The position numbers and the translations under genes are program-made. 64,000 nt of DNA from Allobosea sp. BK604 (GTDB lineage Bacteria > Pseudomonadota > Alphaproteobacteria > Rhizobiales > Beijerinckiaceae): NCBI RefSeq assembly GCF_004341515.1, contig NZ_SLZF01000003.1:620001-684000 (forward strand), written 5' to 3'. This document shows positions 26,285 through 35,125 of this stretch, piece after piece; within the stretch, counting starts at the first letter, position 1; every line of letters starts with the position of its first letter. The notes beneath the pieces were generated by a model that worked only from the letters and a program-made list of their open reading frames with translations, ran no database searches and had not been told where the DNA came from.

Positions 26285-27349
26285 ATGGATAGACGTCAAT
26301 TGCTGCTCGGCACCGGCGCACTCGCGGCCGGCGGCCTCGTCCACCCGTTCAGCGGCAAGGCGCTGGCGCAGGGCAAGCCCTCGCAGATGGTGCTGATGAC
26401 CTGGGGCGGGCTCTGGGGCGACTGCATGAAGGAGAGCGCCGACACCGCCTTCGAGAAGGCGACCGGCGTCAAGATCATCCAGGATCGCGGCTCCAGCCCC
26501 GGCGAGCGCATCACCAAGATCAAGGTCAGCGTCGCCGACCAGAAATTCGATATCGTCCAGTTGCATGACGGCATCGTGCCGCTCGCGGTCAGCCAGGGTG
26601 CGCTGGAGCCGATCAACAAGGCTTCGCCCCGCCTGACCAACCTGAAGAACGTGCCGGAGCGCTTCGTCCAGAGCCACTGGATCGCGATGATCTATTCGCC
26701 GCTCGGCATCATCTACAACACCAAGCTGGTCAAGAACCCGCCGAAATCCTTCGCCGACCTGTGGCGGCCGGAATTCAAGAACCAGATCGTCCTGCCCGAG
26801 ATCACCCACTCGATCGGCCCCTATATCATCCCGATCGGTTCGATCGCGGCCGGCAAGGGCCCGAACGATGCCGAGGCCGGTTTCGAGATGCTGAAGAAGA
26901 TCAACGCGCTTCAGCCGATCTGGGCCAAGGACACCGACACGATCATGAATGCGTTGCGCAACGAGGAGGCCGCTATCGGCCTGCTCTACAAGTCGCAGTC
27001 CTTCACCGTGAAGGGCTGGAACACACCGGTCGAATGGGTCTTCCCGAGCGAGGGCGCGATTCTCTACTCGTCCGGCACCGGCATCGCCAAGGGCACCAAG
27101 AACCTCGAGCTCGCCGAGGAATACCTGAACCTGACGCTCGACCCGAAGGTGCAGACGGTCGCCGCCCAGAAGTTCAACTATCCCGGCACCAATACCGGCA
27201 CCGAGGCGATCCTGCCGCCCGACCTCCAGGCGCGCGTGAAGGCCTCGCCGGAGGAGATGGGCAAGCTGATCGATCTCGATCACGCCACGCTCGCCGCCAA
27301 GCGGGCCGAATGGACCGATCGCTGGAACCGCATCATCTCGGCCGGCTGA
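26285..27349 (+). CDS. PotD-like ABC transporter substrate-binding protein
   Basis: 354 residues. The N-terminal signal (MDRRQLLLGTGALAAGG, Tat-like DRRQ followed by a hydrophobic run) ends near KALAQ at ~29. The mature part is of the spermidine/putrescine/2-aminoethylphosphonate type (VLMTWGGLWGDCMKESADTA; PPKSFADLWRPEFKNQIVLP). ATG 26285 follows GGGGAGAG. Lies 37 nt after the GGT-like gene and belongs to its operon. Ligand probably an amine or gamma-glutamyl compound; not determinable from sequence. Confidence 0.86.
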   Translation: MDRRQLLLGTGALAAGGLVHPFSGKALAQGKPSQMVLMTWGGLWGDCMKESADTAFEKATGVKIIQDRGSSPGERITKIKVSVADQKFDIVQLHDGIVPLAVSQGALEPINKASPRLTNLKNVPERFVQSHWIAMIYSPLGIIYNTKLVKNPPKSFADLWRPEFKNQIVLPEITHSIGPYIIPIGSIAAGKGPNDAEAGFEMLKKINALQPIWAKDTDTIMNALRNEEAAIGLLYKSQSFTVKGWNTPVEWVFPSEGAILYSSGTGIAKGTKNLELAEEYLNLTLDPKVQTVAAQKFNYPGTNTGTEAILPPDLQARVKASPEEMGKLIDLDHATLAAKRAEWTDRWNRIISAG

Positions 27350-27360
27350 GTTCGTTGCGG

Positions 27361-28812
27361 ATGCAGAGTTACCGACTCGGCTGGTACGGGAATGGCGACC
27401 GCCTTGATGTGGCGGTCGCTGCCAACCGGCTCACCGCCTGTGGTTTCGACGTGCGCCGGCTCGACGAGCCGGCGGGCGAGCTGGAGGCTGGTGATTATCT
27501 CGTCGCGCTACCCGAGGCGCTCGCAGAGGCGCTGGTGCCCCTCGGCCTGCGCCTCGAGCCCTGCGAAGCCGACATCGCCACGCAGGCCCGGCCGATCGCG
27601 CCGGTGCGGACGCTCGTGCTCGCCGGACGCGCCTCGGCCTATCCTTATTACGGCTACTACGCGCTGGCGCTGGCCCGGCTCGGCCTCGCCTATCGCCCCG
27701 TCTCCGGCGGCGAGATCGCCGAGGGCGCGCTCGATGGCGAGAACCTGCTCGTCCTGCCCGGCGGCTTCTCGAACTGGAGCCTCGACGCCAAGGAGGAGAC
27801 CGAAGGCGCCGACATGGCGGTGCGCGGCTTCTTCAAGGACGGCGGCGCGGCGGTCGTCTCCTGCGGCGGCGCCTATTATCTCGCCAAGGGCCGGCCGACC
27901 TGGCTCGGCCTCGCCGATGCCCGCCCCCGGATCACGCAGGACTACCTGCGCACCGGCGTCGGCGTCACGACCTGCCGGCTCGCTGAGGGGCAGCTGCGGC
28001 TCGGCCTGCCACCTACCCTCGAAATTCCCTATTTCCATGGTCCCGTCTTTGACGAGATCGGGGGCAACTGCCTGCCGCTCGCGACATTCCGGGATCTCAA
28101 CGCCACCGGCCATCTCTTCATCGACAATCCGCTGACGCCCGAGACCTTCGCGGCGCATATGGAAGGCCGCATCGCGGTGCTCCAGGCAGAGGGGCCGCGC
28201 GGCCGTGCCGTGCTGTTCTCGCCCCATCCCGAGATGGGCGACCTTCTGGTCAAGTACATGGCGCTCGAAGGCTACATGCTGCGCTACCTGCCGATCCGCG
28301 GCGAGCAGGTGATGCGCGAGACGCTCGACGCCTACCGGCCGGACGAATCCCGCTCCTTCCTGATGATCCTCAACGCGGTCGAGGCCATGGCGGCCGGCGC
28401 CCGCGCCGCCCTGCCGGACGCGACAGCGCAGGAACAGGCGCTCGCGCCCACGGCAGGCGCAAAGCTGCACGAGCTGATCGAGGCCTGGCACGAGCGCGCG
28501 AAGGCACTCGCCCCGACCTCCGGCGGCATCGGCGAACTCGAGCGCTATCTGCTGCGCGGTTTTCAGAAACGGCTGCCGCTCGCCGGCGACGCCCTCTCCA
28601 CCCTCCTGCCGAAGCTCGCCGCCTCCCGCCATGACGGCCCGCGCCTCGCCGCCTCCTTCGCCGCGCTGGCCGAGCACGCCGTCGCGGCCTGGGCCACCCC
28701 GCCAAAGCGCCGCCCCGCCGAGCTCCTGCTCGAGCTCGAACTCGCCCTGCTCCTGATCGAAGCCTGGCGCCGCCAGAGCGACCTCCACCTCACGATTGAA
28801 GCGCATGTCTGA
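27361..28812 (+). CDS. BPL_N/class I glutamine-amidotransferase-like protein with unknown C-terminal helical domain
   Basis: 483 residues. Residues ~60-330 have a GATase1-like fold as in BPL_N proteins: an NLLVLPGGFSNWSL strand-turn and a nucleophile elbow VVSCGGAYYLAKG (Cys ~residue 167), then HGPVFDEIGGNCLPLATF and LFSPHPEMGDLL (possible catalytic His). About 150 C-terminal residues are Ala/Leu-rich helices without a recognised family. No export signal. It sits between the binding protein and the ATPase of one operon and overlaps the latter's ATG. Function unknown; hydrolysis or sensing of an amide substrate is possible. Confidence 0.72.
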   Translation: MQSYRLGWYGNGDRLDVAVAANRLTACGFDVRRLDEPAGELEAGDYLVALPEALAEALVPLGLRLEPCEADIATQARPIAPVRTLVLAGRASAYPYYGYYALALARLGLAYRPVSGGEIAEGALDGENLLVLPGGFSNWSLDAKEETEGADMAVRGFFKDGGAAVVSCGGAYYLAKGRPTWLGLADARPRITQDYLRTGVGVTTCRLAEGQLRLGLPPTLEIPYFHGPVFDEIGGNCLPLATFRDLNATGHLFIDNPLTPETFAAHMEGRIAVLQAEGPRGRAVLFSPHPEMGDLLVKYMALEGYMLRYLPIRGEQVMRETLDAYRPDESRSFLMILNAVEAMAAGARAALPDATAQEQALAPTAGAKLHELIEAWHERAKALAPTSGGIGELERYLLRGFQKRLPLAGDALSTLLPKLAASRHDGPRLAASFAALAEHAVAAWATPPKRRPAELLLELELALLLIEAWRRQSDLHLTIEAHV

Positions 28813-29905
28813 TTCAGGTTCCGCCGCCCTCTCCGATGTCCGCTTCGAGCGCGTCACCAAGCGTTACGGCAAGGCCGTCGCGGTCAAGGCGCTCTCGCTC
28901 GCCATTCCGCGCGGCTCCTTCTTCTCGCTGCTCGGCCCGTCCGGCTGCGGCAAGACCACGACCCTGCGCCTGATCGCCGGCTTCGAGACCCCGGACGAGG
29001 GCGACGTCTTCATCCGCGACACCCGCGTCACCGAGACCGCGCCCTATCGCCGCGATTTCGCGATGGTCTTCCAGAATTTCGCACTCTTTCCGCATCTGAC
29101 GGTGGCCGACAATGTCGCCTTCGGCCTGCGCATGAGCGGGGTCGCGCGCGAGGAGCGGGCCAAGGCCGTCGAAGCGGCGCTCGCCATGGTCAAGCTCACG
29201 GGCTTCGCCGAGCGCTATCCCAAGCAGCTTTCCGGCGGCCAGCAGCAGCGTGTCGCGATCGCGCGAGCCATCGTGATGAAGCCCGCCGTGCTCCTGCTCG
29301 ACGAGCCGCTCGGCGCGCTCGACAAGAACCTGCGCGAGTCCATGCAGGTCGAGCTGCGCTCGCTCCAGCGAGAACTCGGGCTGACCACGGTCTTCGTCAC
29401 GCATGATCAGGAGGAGGCCCTGACCATGTCGGACTCGATCGCAGTGATGCGCGACGGCGTGATCGAACAGCTCGGCGCCCCGCGCGAAATCTACGAGCGC
29501 CCGGCGACGGAATTCGTCGCGACCTTCCTCGGCGCCAGCAACCTGATCGACGCGACGGTGGTCGAGAGTGGTAACGGCTCTTCGCAGGTCGAGGCCACCT
29601 TCGGCCGCTTCACCCTGGCCGGCAGCCATCCCGCCGGCGAGCGCCTGCGCCTCGCCATCCGCCCGGAGCGGGTGCTCCTCAAGCCGGGCCGCGATTCCGG
29701 CGCGTTGCCGGCTATCGTGCGCGATGTCGTCTATCGCGGCATGAGCGCCCATGTCTTCCTGGAGAGCGGCGGCCTGCCCCTGCTCGCCTTCGTCCAGAAT
29801 GCCGCGAGCGCCGCGATCGACTGGTCGCCAGGCCAGGAGGTCGGCATCGTCCTGCCAGCGGAAAGCCTCGTGCGGCTCAATGGCGGAGCGCAGGCCCATG
29901 GCTAG
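28805..29905 (+). CDS. PotA-type ABC transporter ATP-binding protein
   Basis: 366 residues. Walker A GPSGCGKTTTLRLIAG, Q-loop VFQNFALFPHL, signature LSGGQQQRVAIARAI, Walker B VLLLDEPLGALDKN and switch FVTHDQEEALTMSD are intact. The C-terminal TOBE-like regulatory domain spans residues ~285-360. ATG 28805 overlaps the BPL_N-like stop. Provides energy for the two permeases that follow. Confidence 0.9.
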   Translation: MSDSGSAALSDVRFERVTKRYGKAVAVKALSLAIPRGSFFSLLGPSGCGKTTTLRLIAGFETPDEGDVFIRDTRVTETAPYRRDFAMVFQNFALFPHLTVADNVAFGLRMSGVAREERAKAVEAALAMVKLTGFAERYPKQLSGGQQQRVAIARAIVMKPAVLLLDEPLGALDKNLRESMQVELRSLQRELGLTTVFVTHDQEEALTMSDSIAVMRDGVIEQLGAPREIYERPATEFVATFLGASNLIDATVVESGNGSSQVEATFGRFTLAGSHPAGERLRLAIRPERVLLKPGRDSGALPAIVRDVVYRGMSAHVFLESGGLPLLAFVQNAASAAIDWSPGQEVGIVLPAESLVRLNGGAQAHG

Positions 29906-30770
29906 CGGCAGCTTCCGCCTGACGCGACGCTGGGCGGCCTTCGCGCTGGTCGCGCCGCCACTGCTCGTCTTCCTCGTCTTCTTCGTCGTGCCGCTCGTCT
30001 CGCTGTTCTGGGTCAGCTTCCACGCGCCCTCGCAGAGCGAGCTCTACGGGCCGGAGCTGACACTGGAGCATTACGCGACCATCCTGACCGACCCGTTCTA
30101 CCACACCATCATCCTGCGCACGCTCAGCACCGGGGCGGTCATCCTCGCGCTCTGCCTCGTACTCGGCTACGCCACGGCCTATGTGCTGGCGCCGCTGCCG
30201 CCGCGAAAGCGCCTGCTGCTGCTGCTCCTGCTGGTCGTGCCGCTGATGGTCAGCAATGTCGTGCGCGCCTATGGCTGGATCGCCATCCTCGGCCGGCAGG
30301 GCCTGGTCAACGCCGTGCTGCGCGACACCGGGCTGATCGAGCGGCCGCTGCTGCTGCTCAACTCCTTCGAGGCCGTCTCCTTCGGCCTGATGACGATCAT
30401 GCTGCCCTATATGGTGATCTCGGTCGCCAACGCGCTCGCCTCGATCGATGCGCAGTACAAGGAAGCGGCGCAGTCGCTGCGTGCCGACCCCGTCCGCACC
30501 TTCATCCATGTCACCTGGCCGCTTTCGAGTCCCGGCGTCGCCTCCGGCATGCTGCTGGTCTTCCTGCTGACGCTCTCGGCCTATGTCACCATTACCCTGC
30601 TCGGCGGGCCGCGCATGAAGCTGCTCGTCAGCCTGGTCTTCGATTCCGTCGGCTCCTTCCGCTGGCCGCTGGCGGCCGCGATCTCCTTCGCCCTCCTGGT
30701 GATGGCACTGATCGTCTCCGGCCTGATCATGGCGCTGCTCAGGCCGCAGCGCGTGCAGGGGCGCGGCTAG
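29898..30770 (+). CDS. PotB-type ABC transporter permease
   Basis: 290 residues with six membrane helices. ALVAPPLLVFLVFFVVPLVS is the first; the EAA loop reads YKEAAQSLRADPVRTFIHVT. ATG 29898 overlaps the ATPase stop (ATGGCTAG). Ends exactly where the next permease begins. With its partner it forms the translocation channel for the PotD-like protein's ligand. Confidence 0.9.
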   Translation: MASGSFRLTRRWAAFALVAPPLLVFLVFFVVPLVSLFWVSFHAPSQSELYGPELTLEHYATILTDPFYHTIILRTLSTGAVILALCLVLGYATAYVLAPLPPRKRLLLLLLLVVPLMVSNVVRAYGWIAILGRQGLVNAVLRDTGLIERPLLLLNSFEAVSFGLMTIMLPYMVISVANALASIDAQYKEAAQSLRADPVRTFIHVTWPLSSPGVASGMLLVFLLTLSAYVTITLLGGPRMKLLVSLVFDSVGSFRWPLAAAISFALLVMALIVSGLIMALLRPQRVQGRG

Positions 30771-31556
30771 ATGCACATCATCCTCCTCCTGCTCGCCGGC
30801 CTGACCTATCTGCTCGTGCTCGGGCCGATCCTGATCGTGCTCGTCACCGCCTTCACCCCGACGGATTTCTTCGTCTTCCCGCCGCCCGGCTTCTCGCTGC
30901 GCTGGTTCGAGCTGTTCTTCAACACGGAGAGCCTGCGCGGCGCCTTCACCCGCAGCATCCAGATCGCCATCGTCTCCTCGCTGGTCGCAACCTTGCTCGG
31001 CACCATGGCCGCGCTCTTCGTCGCCCGGCGCAAGGGCTGGACAGCGAGCCTGCTGCAGACGCTCTTCCTGGCGCCACTGATCTTCCCGGCCATCGTCTTC
31101 GGCCTGTCGCTGCTGCTCTTCTTCAAGCTGATCGGCGGCATGCCCGAGTTCCTTGGCCTCGTCATCGCCCATGCCATTCTCGGCATGCCCTTCGTCATCC
31201 GCGCCGTCAGCTCGAGCCTGCTCGCGGTCGATCCGGTGCTGGAGGAGGCGAGCCAGAGCCTGAAGGCCGGCCCATTCCGCACCTTCGGCCTCGTCACCTT
31301 CCCGCTGATCTGGCCGGGCATCCTCTCCGGCGGCCTCTTCGCCTTCATCCTCTCCTTCGGCGAGCTCAACACCGCGCTCTTCCTGACCGGGCCGGGCGTG
31401 ACCACCCTGCCGATCGAGATCTTCAGCTACCTCCAGTTCCAGGGCGGCCAGCTCGTCATCGCCGCGGCCTCGGCCGTGCAGGTCGGCATGATCGCCATCG
31501 TCGTGCTGGTGATGGAGCGCCTCGTCGGGCTCGGCCGGGTCGTGCGCTCGAAATAG
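30771..31556 (+). CDS. PotC-type ABC transporter permease
   Basis: 261 residues, six membrane helices. The coupling loop is LEEASQSLKAGPFRTFGLVT, and ILSFGELNTALFLTGPG is typical of PotC-like permeases. Its ATG follows the previous stop with no gap. Last gene of the GGT-PotD-BPL_N-PotABC operon; a palindrome follows 24 nt later. Confidence 0.9.
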   Translation: MHIILLLLAGLTYLLVLGPILIVLVTAFTPTDFFVFPPPGFSLRWFELFFNTESLRGAFTRSIQIAIVSSLVATLLGTMAALFVARRKGWTASLLQTLFLAPLIFPAIVFGLSLLLFFKLIGGMPEFLGLVIAHAILGMPFVIRAVSSSLLAVDPVLEEASQSLKAGPFRTFGLVTFPLIWPGILSGGLFAFILSFGELNTALFLTGPGVTTLPIEIFSYLQFQGGQLVIAAASAVQVGMIAIVVLVMERLVGLGRVVRSK

Positions 31557-31921
31557 GCGGGCGCTCCGGCGCCTGCCATGTGCCCGGGCTTGACCCGGGC
31601 ATATCCGCCTCATCCGGTCCCCGAGCGTCTCGGGCAGATCCGGCCCGCTCGGCAGCAGCAGGCCAGCCCCGCTCAACCTCCGCTGGCGATGCTGCACGGC
31701 ATGGTACCCGCGCGCTCCCCGATTCCATTCCCGCCCGCGAGCCTGCGCCAGGCGCTGCGGCCACAGCGATTCCGCGCGAATTGCGGCGAGATGACGCAAC
31801 CGCAAGATGTCCCAATCTGAATCAACCCGTAGCGTTCTATTAAGATTTATATCGTATTAAGCGAAAGTAAGAACTAATTAAATCACCTTTTACCGCTTGT
31901 TAAGAGCTATGGCGACCGCAG
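31557..31921. other. Intergenic region upstream of the chemotaxis operon
   Basis: 365 bp. The first part carries a perfect short palindrome (31581-31601) at the end of the transporter operon. The last ~105 bp (31817-31921) is strikingly AT-rich, with four TTAA words, and presumably holds the chemotaxis operon promoter. No gene is supported. Confidence 0.6.
31581..31601. repeat. REP-like palindrome (TGCCCGGG-CTTGA-CCCGGGCA)
   Basis: Perfect 8-bp inverted arms around CTTGA, 24 nt after the permease stop. It belongs to the 'cccgggcttg' palindromes common in Rhizobiales intergenic DNA (compare 41603-41628) and may act as a terminator. Confidence 0.65.
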
Positions 31922-32200
31922 ATGAATGAAAGAAATTCGATCATTCTGCCAGTAGATTGTCGGATCAGCGCCAGCCGCGCTCAGTATGACGCCCTGCGCA
32001 GTGCCTTCTCCGGCAATCCCGACATCACGATCGATGCCTCGCAGGTCCAGCAGGTCGACATCACCTGCCTGCAACTTCTGGCCTCGGCCCGGAAGACTGC
32101 GCACGCCCGGCAGAAACATCTGCAGATCACTGCGATCTCCCAGCCGCTGAATGACGCGCTGGCGCGGGCCGGACTGCAGCTCTCCTCCATCAATCCCTAG
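31922..32200 (+). CDS. STAS-domain protein of the chemotaxis operon
   Basis: 92 residues comprising a single STAS (MlaB/anti-sigma-antagonist-like) domain: ITIDASQVQQVDITCLQLLA, then HLQITAISQPLNDALARAG. The position of the usual phosphorylatable Ser is Ile-Thr here (VDITCLQLL), so a Thr could take the role. It is the first gene of the che operon, 25 nt before cheY. STAS proteins linked to che clusters are known in Alphaproteobacteria, but their task is unclear. Start ATG 31922 has no strong ribosome site. Confidence 0.78.
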   Translation: MNERNSIILPVDCRISASRAQYDALRSAFSGNPDITIDASQVQQVDITCLQLLASARKTAHARQKHLQITAISQPLNDALARAGLQLSSINP

Positions 32201-32225
32201 ACCATGCCAGCTTGAAGGAGCAGCC

Positions 32226-32591
32226 ATGGCCAATGTGCTGACTGTCGACGACTCGCCCAGTATTCGCCAGATGATCAAGCTGGTGCTGGCGCCCGAGGGC
32301 CATCATGTCGTCGAGGCCGCCGACGGCTCGGCCGGGCTCGCGGTCGCCAAGACCCAGAAATTCGACCTGGTCATCACCGATCTCAACATGCCCGTGATGA
32401 ACGGCATGGAGATGATCAAGGCGATGCGCGCCCTGCCGAGCTTCGTCGGCGTTCCCATCGTCTTCCTCACCACCGAATCCGACGATGGCGTGAAGCAGCA
32501 GGCCAAGGCTGCCGGCGCCACCGGCTGGATCACCAAGCCGTTCAAGCCCGAGCAGCTTCTTGCCGTCGTCGCCAAGCTGGTGCGCGCCTGA
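32226..32591 (+). CDS. cheY: Chemotaxis response regulator CheY
   Basis: 121 residues forming a single receiver domain. Acidic pair VDDSPS (residues 8-9), phospho-acceptor Asp in LVITDLNMPVMNGMEM (~residue 53), Thr in VFLTTESDD and Lys in WITKPFKPEQL are all present. Stand-alone receiver in a che operon; phosphorylated by CheA and either acts on the flagellar switch or serves as a phosphate sink. Its stop and the cheA ATG share one base. Confidence 0.92.
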   Translation: MANVLTVDDSPSIRQMIKLVLAPEGHHVVEAADGSAGLAVAKTQKFDLVITDLNMPVMNGMEMIKAMRALPSFVGVPIVFLTTESDDGVKQQAKAAGATGWITKPFKPEQLLAVVAKLVRA

Positions 32592-34609
32592 TGGAACTCG
32601 ATCCCGCCGAGACCTTTCGCCAGGAGGCGGCCGAGCTGCTCGACAGCCTCGAAGTCGCGCTGCTCGATCTGAGCCAGACGCCGCAGGATCGCGAGCTGAT
32701 CGACACCGCCTTCCGCGCCCTGCACACGATCAAGGGCTCGGGCGCCATGTTCGGCTTCGAGCAGGTCGCCGCCTTCACCCATGATTTCGAGACCGCCTTC
32801 GACCTGATCCGCAAGGGCGAGATCGAGGCCAACCGCGACATCGTCTCGGTCGCGCTCGCGGCCAAGGACTATATCCGCGCCCTGATCGAAGACCCGGACA
32901 GCACCGACGCCATCATCGGCGATGCGATCCTCGACGATCTCAGACGCTTCGTCAGCGTCCCGGAAGCGCCGGGCGTGGCGGGCGGCGATGCGCCGCTCCC
33001 GGCCGCCTCCACGCGCCAGGCCGGCTGGCGCATCGGCATCGCCTTCGAGCCCGACATCCTGCGCAACGGCACCAACCCGCTGGCGCTGCTCGACGACCTG
33101 CGCGCGCTCGGCCCCTGCGAGATCATCGGCAATCTCGACAACGTCCCGGAGCTCGACGCGCTCGACCCCGAGACCTGCCTTGTCAGCTGGGACGTGACCC
33201 TGGCCAGCGATTGCACGATCGACGCGATCGAGGACGTCTTCATGTTCGTCCGCGACGAGATGAAGCTGACGATCACGCCGATCGCGGCTGCTTCCGCCGA
33301 GAGCGGGCAGCAAGATGCGCCTCAGGCAGAGATCGCCATCCCAGCCCCCTTGCTTGCCGCCACGCCTTCACGGCCGGCCCCCGCTCCCGAACCCGTCGCC
33401 GAAAAGATCGAACTCAGCCGCCGTAGCGAGGAGAAGACCTCGACTGTGCGTGTCCAGGCCGAGCGTCTGGACGAGCTGATGGACCGGGTCGGCGAGCTCG
33501 TCATCGCCCAGGCGCGGCTATCCCAGCTCGCCCATTCCGGTACGGATGTCGCGATCAAGGCCATCGCCGAGGAGATCGAGCGCCTCGCCTCGGGCCTGCG
33601 CGACTCGACCATGGGCGTGCGCATGGTCCCGATGGGCACGCTCTTCGGCCGTTTCCGCCGCCTCGTCCACGATCTCTCGCGCGACCTCGCCAAGCCGGTC
33701 GAGTTCGTCACGGCGGGCGAGGATACCGAGCTCGACAAGACCATGATCGAGCGCCTCGCCGATCCGCTGGTGCATCTCATCCGCAACGCCATCGACCACG
33801 GCATCGAGCATCCCGAGCAGCGCGCCGACACGCCGAAGGAGGCGACCGGCCGCATCGAGCTTGCCGCCCGTTATGTCGGCGCGCAGGTGCTGGTCACCGT
33901 CACCGACGATGGCGCCGGCCTCGACGCCGCCCGCATCCGCGCCAAGGCCGAAGAGCAGGGCCTGCTCCAGCCCGGCGCGGCGATGAGCGACCAGGACATC
34001 TACCAGTTCCTGTTCCACCCGGGCTTCTCGACCGCGAAGACGATCTCGACCCTGTCGGGCCGCGGCGTCGGCATGGACGTGGTCAAGCGCACCATCGAGT
34101 CGCTGCGCGGCTCGATCGAGCTTTCGACCAGGCCGGGCCAGGGCACCACGGTGACGCTGCGCCTGCCGCTGACGCTCGCCATCATCGAGGGCCTTCTCAC
34201 CCGCGTCGGCGACGGCCGCTACATCATCCCGCTTTCGGCCGTGGAGGAATGCGTCGAGCTCACCGCAGCGGACGATGCGCGCGCCCGCGGCCGCAACTTC
34301 CTGAGCGTGCGCGGCGACCTCGTGCCCTTCCTGCGGCTGCGTGACCTCTTCGACGCCCAGGGCGAGCCCGACCAGCACCAGAAGATCATCATCACCTCGA
34401 AGGGCGATACCCGCGTCGGCCTCGTCGTCGACCAGATCATCGGCAGCCACCAGACGGTGATCAAGTCGCTGTCGAAGCTGCATGCGGACGTCACCATGTT
34501 CTCCGGCGCGACCATCCTCGGCGATGGCTCGGCAGCGCTGATCCTCGACGTCGCCCAGCTCGTCACGCTCGGCCAGGCCAAGGCCGAGAGCGAGAAGGAG
34601 GCCGCCTGA
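32591..34609 (+). CDS. cheA: Chemotaxis histidine kinase CheA
   Basis: 672 residues. The HPt domain carries phospho-His45 in ALHTIKGSGAMFGFE. A middle segment (~145-240, WRIGIAFEPDILRNG) looks like a regulator-binding domain; the dimerisation helices start at ~275 (VRVQAERLDELMDRVGELV). The ATPase has the N box LIRNAIDHGIEHPEQ, DDGAGLDAARIR and GRGVGMDVVKRTIESL. The C-terminal CheW-like domain covers ~535-665. Autophosphorylates in receptor arrays and passes phosphate to CheY and CheB. Adjoins cheW with a one-base overlap. Confidence 0.93.
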   Translation: MELDPAETFRQEAAELLDSLEVALLDLSQTPQDRELIDTAFRALHTIKGSGAMFGFEQVAAFTHDFETAFDLIRKGEIEANRDIVSVALAAKDYIRALIEDPDSTDAIIGDAILDDLRRFVSVPEAPGVAGGDAPLPAASTRQAGWRIGIAFEPDILRNGTNPLALLDDLRALGPCEIIGNLDNVPELDALDPETCLVSWDVTLASDCTIDAIEDVFMFVRDEMKLTITPIAAASAESGQQDAPQAEIAIPAPLLAATPSRPAPAPEPVAEKIELSRRSEEKTSTVRVQAERLDELMDRVGELVIAQARLSQLAHSGTDVAIKAIAEEIERLASGLRDSTMGVRMVPMGTLFGRFRRLVHDLSRDLAKPVEFVTAGEDTELDKTMIERLADPLVHLIRNAIDHGIEHPEQRADTPKEATGRIELAARYVGAQVLVTVTDDGAGLDAARIRAKAEEQGLLQPGAAMSDQDIYQFLFHPGFSTAKTISTLSGRGVGMDVVKRTIESLRGSIELSTRPGQGTTVTLRLPLTLAIIEGLLTRVGDGRYIIPLSAVEECVELTAADDARARGRNFLSVRGDLVPFLRLRDLFDAQGEPDQHQKIIITSKGDTRVGLVVDQIIGSHQTVIKSLSKLHADVTMFSGATILGDGSAALILDVAQLVTLGQAKAESEKEAA

Positions 34610-35073
34610 TGGACGCCGTTCAGACCAACGCGATACCCGACGACGGCGCCCTGCAGGTCGTGATGGTCGGGCTCGGCAGCGAGATCTTTGCGCTCGAGGC
34701 CGGGCTCGTGCGCGAGATCATCGATCCCGTGCCGACCACGCGGGTCGCCGGCGCACGCGCCTTCCTGCCTTCGCTGATCAATGTGCGCGGCAATGTCGTG
34801 CCGCTTGCCGACATGCGCGTGCGCTTCGGCATGCCGCATCGCGACGACACGGCCGATACCCGCATCGTCGTCATCGATATCGCGATCGACGGCGACCCGG
34901 TCACGGTCGGGATCATCGCCGACAAGGTCTACGAAGTCACCGAGATCTCCAGAGCCAAGATCCAGCAGACTCCACGCCTGGGCATGCACTGGAAGCCAGA
35001 GTTCATCCACTTCATCACCAAGTGGAACGACGAATTCGTCATTGTTCCGAACATGGAACAGATCCTGAATTGA
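34609..35073 (+). CDS. cheW: Chemotaxis coupling protein CheW (first copy)
   Basis: 154 residues. [16 protein letters not shown] and [20 protein letters not shown] are the typical CheW beta-barrel motifs, and [12 protein letters not shown] ends the core. It joins MCP signalling tips to CheA. Located directly after cheA. A second CheW (37407-37874) follows the MCP; the two are only moderately alike, which suggests they serve different receptors or array positions. Confidence 0.92.
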   Translation: MDAVQTNAIPDDGALQVVMVGLGSEIFALEAGLVREIIDPVPTTRVAGARAFLPSLINVRGNVVPLADMRVRFGMPHRDDTADTRIVVIDIAIDGDPVTVGIIADKVYEVTEISRAKIQQTPRLGMHWKPEFIHFITKWNDEFVIVPNMEQILN

Positions 35074-35125
35074 TGCGGCCGCCATTCGGCTTGCCGCAGA
35101 TCCCGCGTTGTGTTTGGGGGCTAGT

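Noticed and set aside
29877..31805. 642-codon minus-strand open frame antisense to the Pot-type permeases
   Set aside because: Glu/Asp/Gln-rich shadow; the plus strand encodes two overlapping permeases with coupling loops.
31840..31903. Four TTAA words upstream of the che operon as a possible CtrA site
   Set aside because: The spacings are 13, 17 and 18 nt, not the 7 nt of the CtrA consensus TTAA-N7-TTAA, and the region is simply AT-rich.
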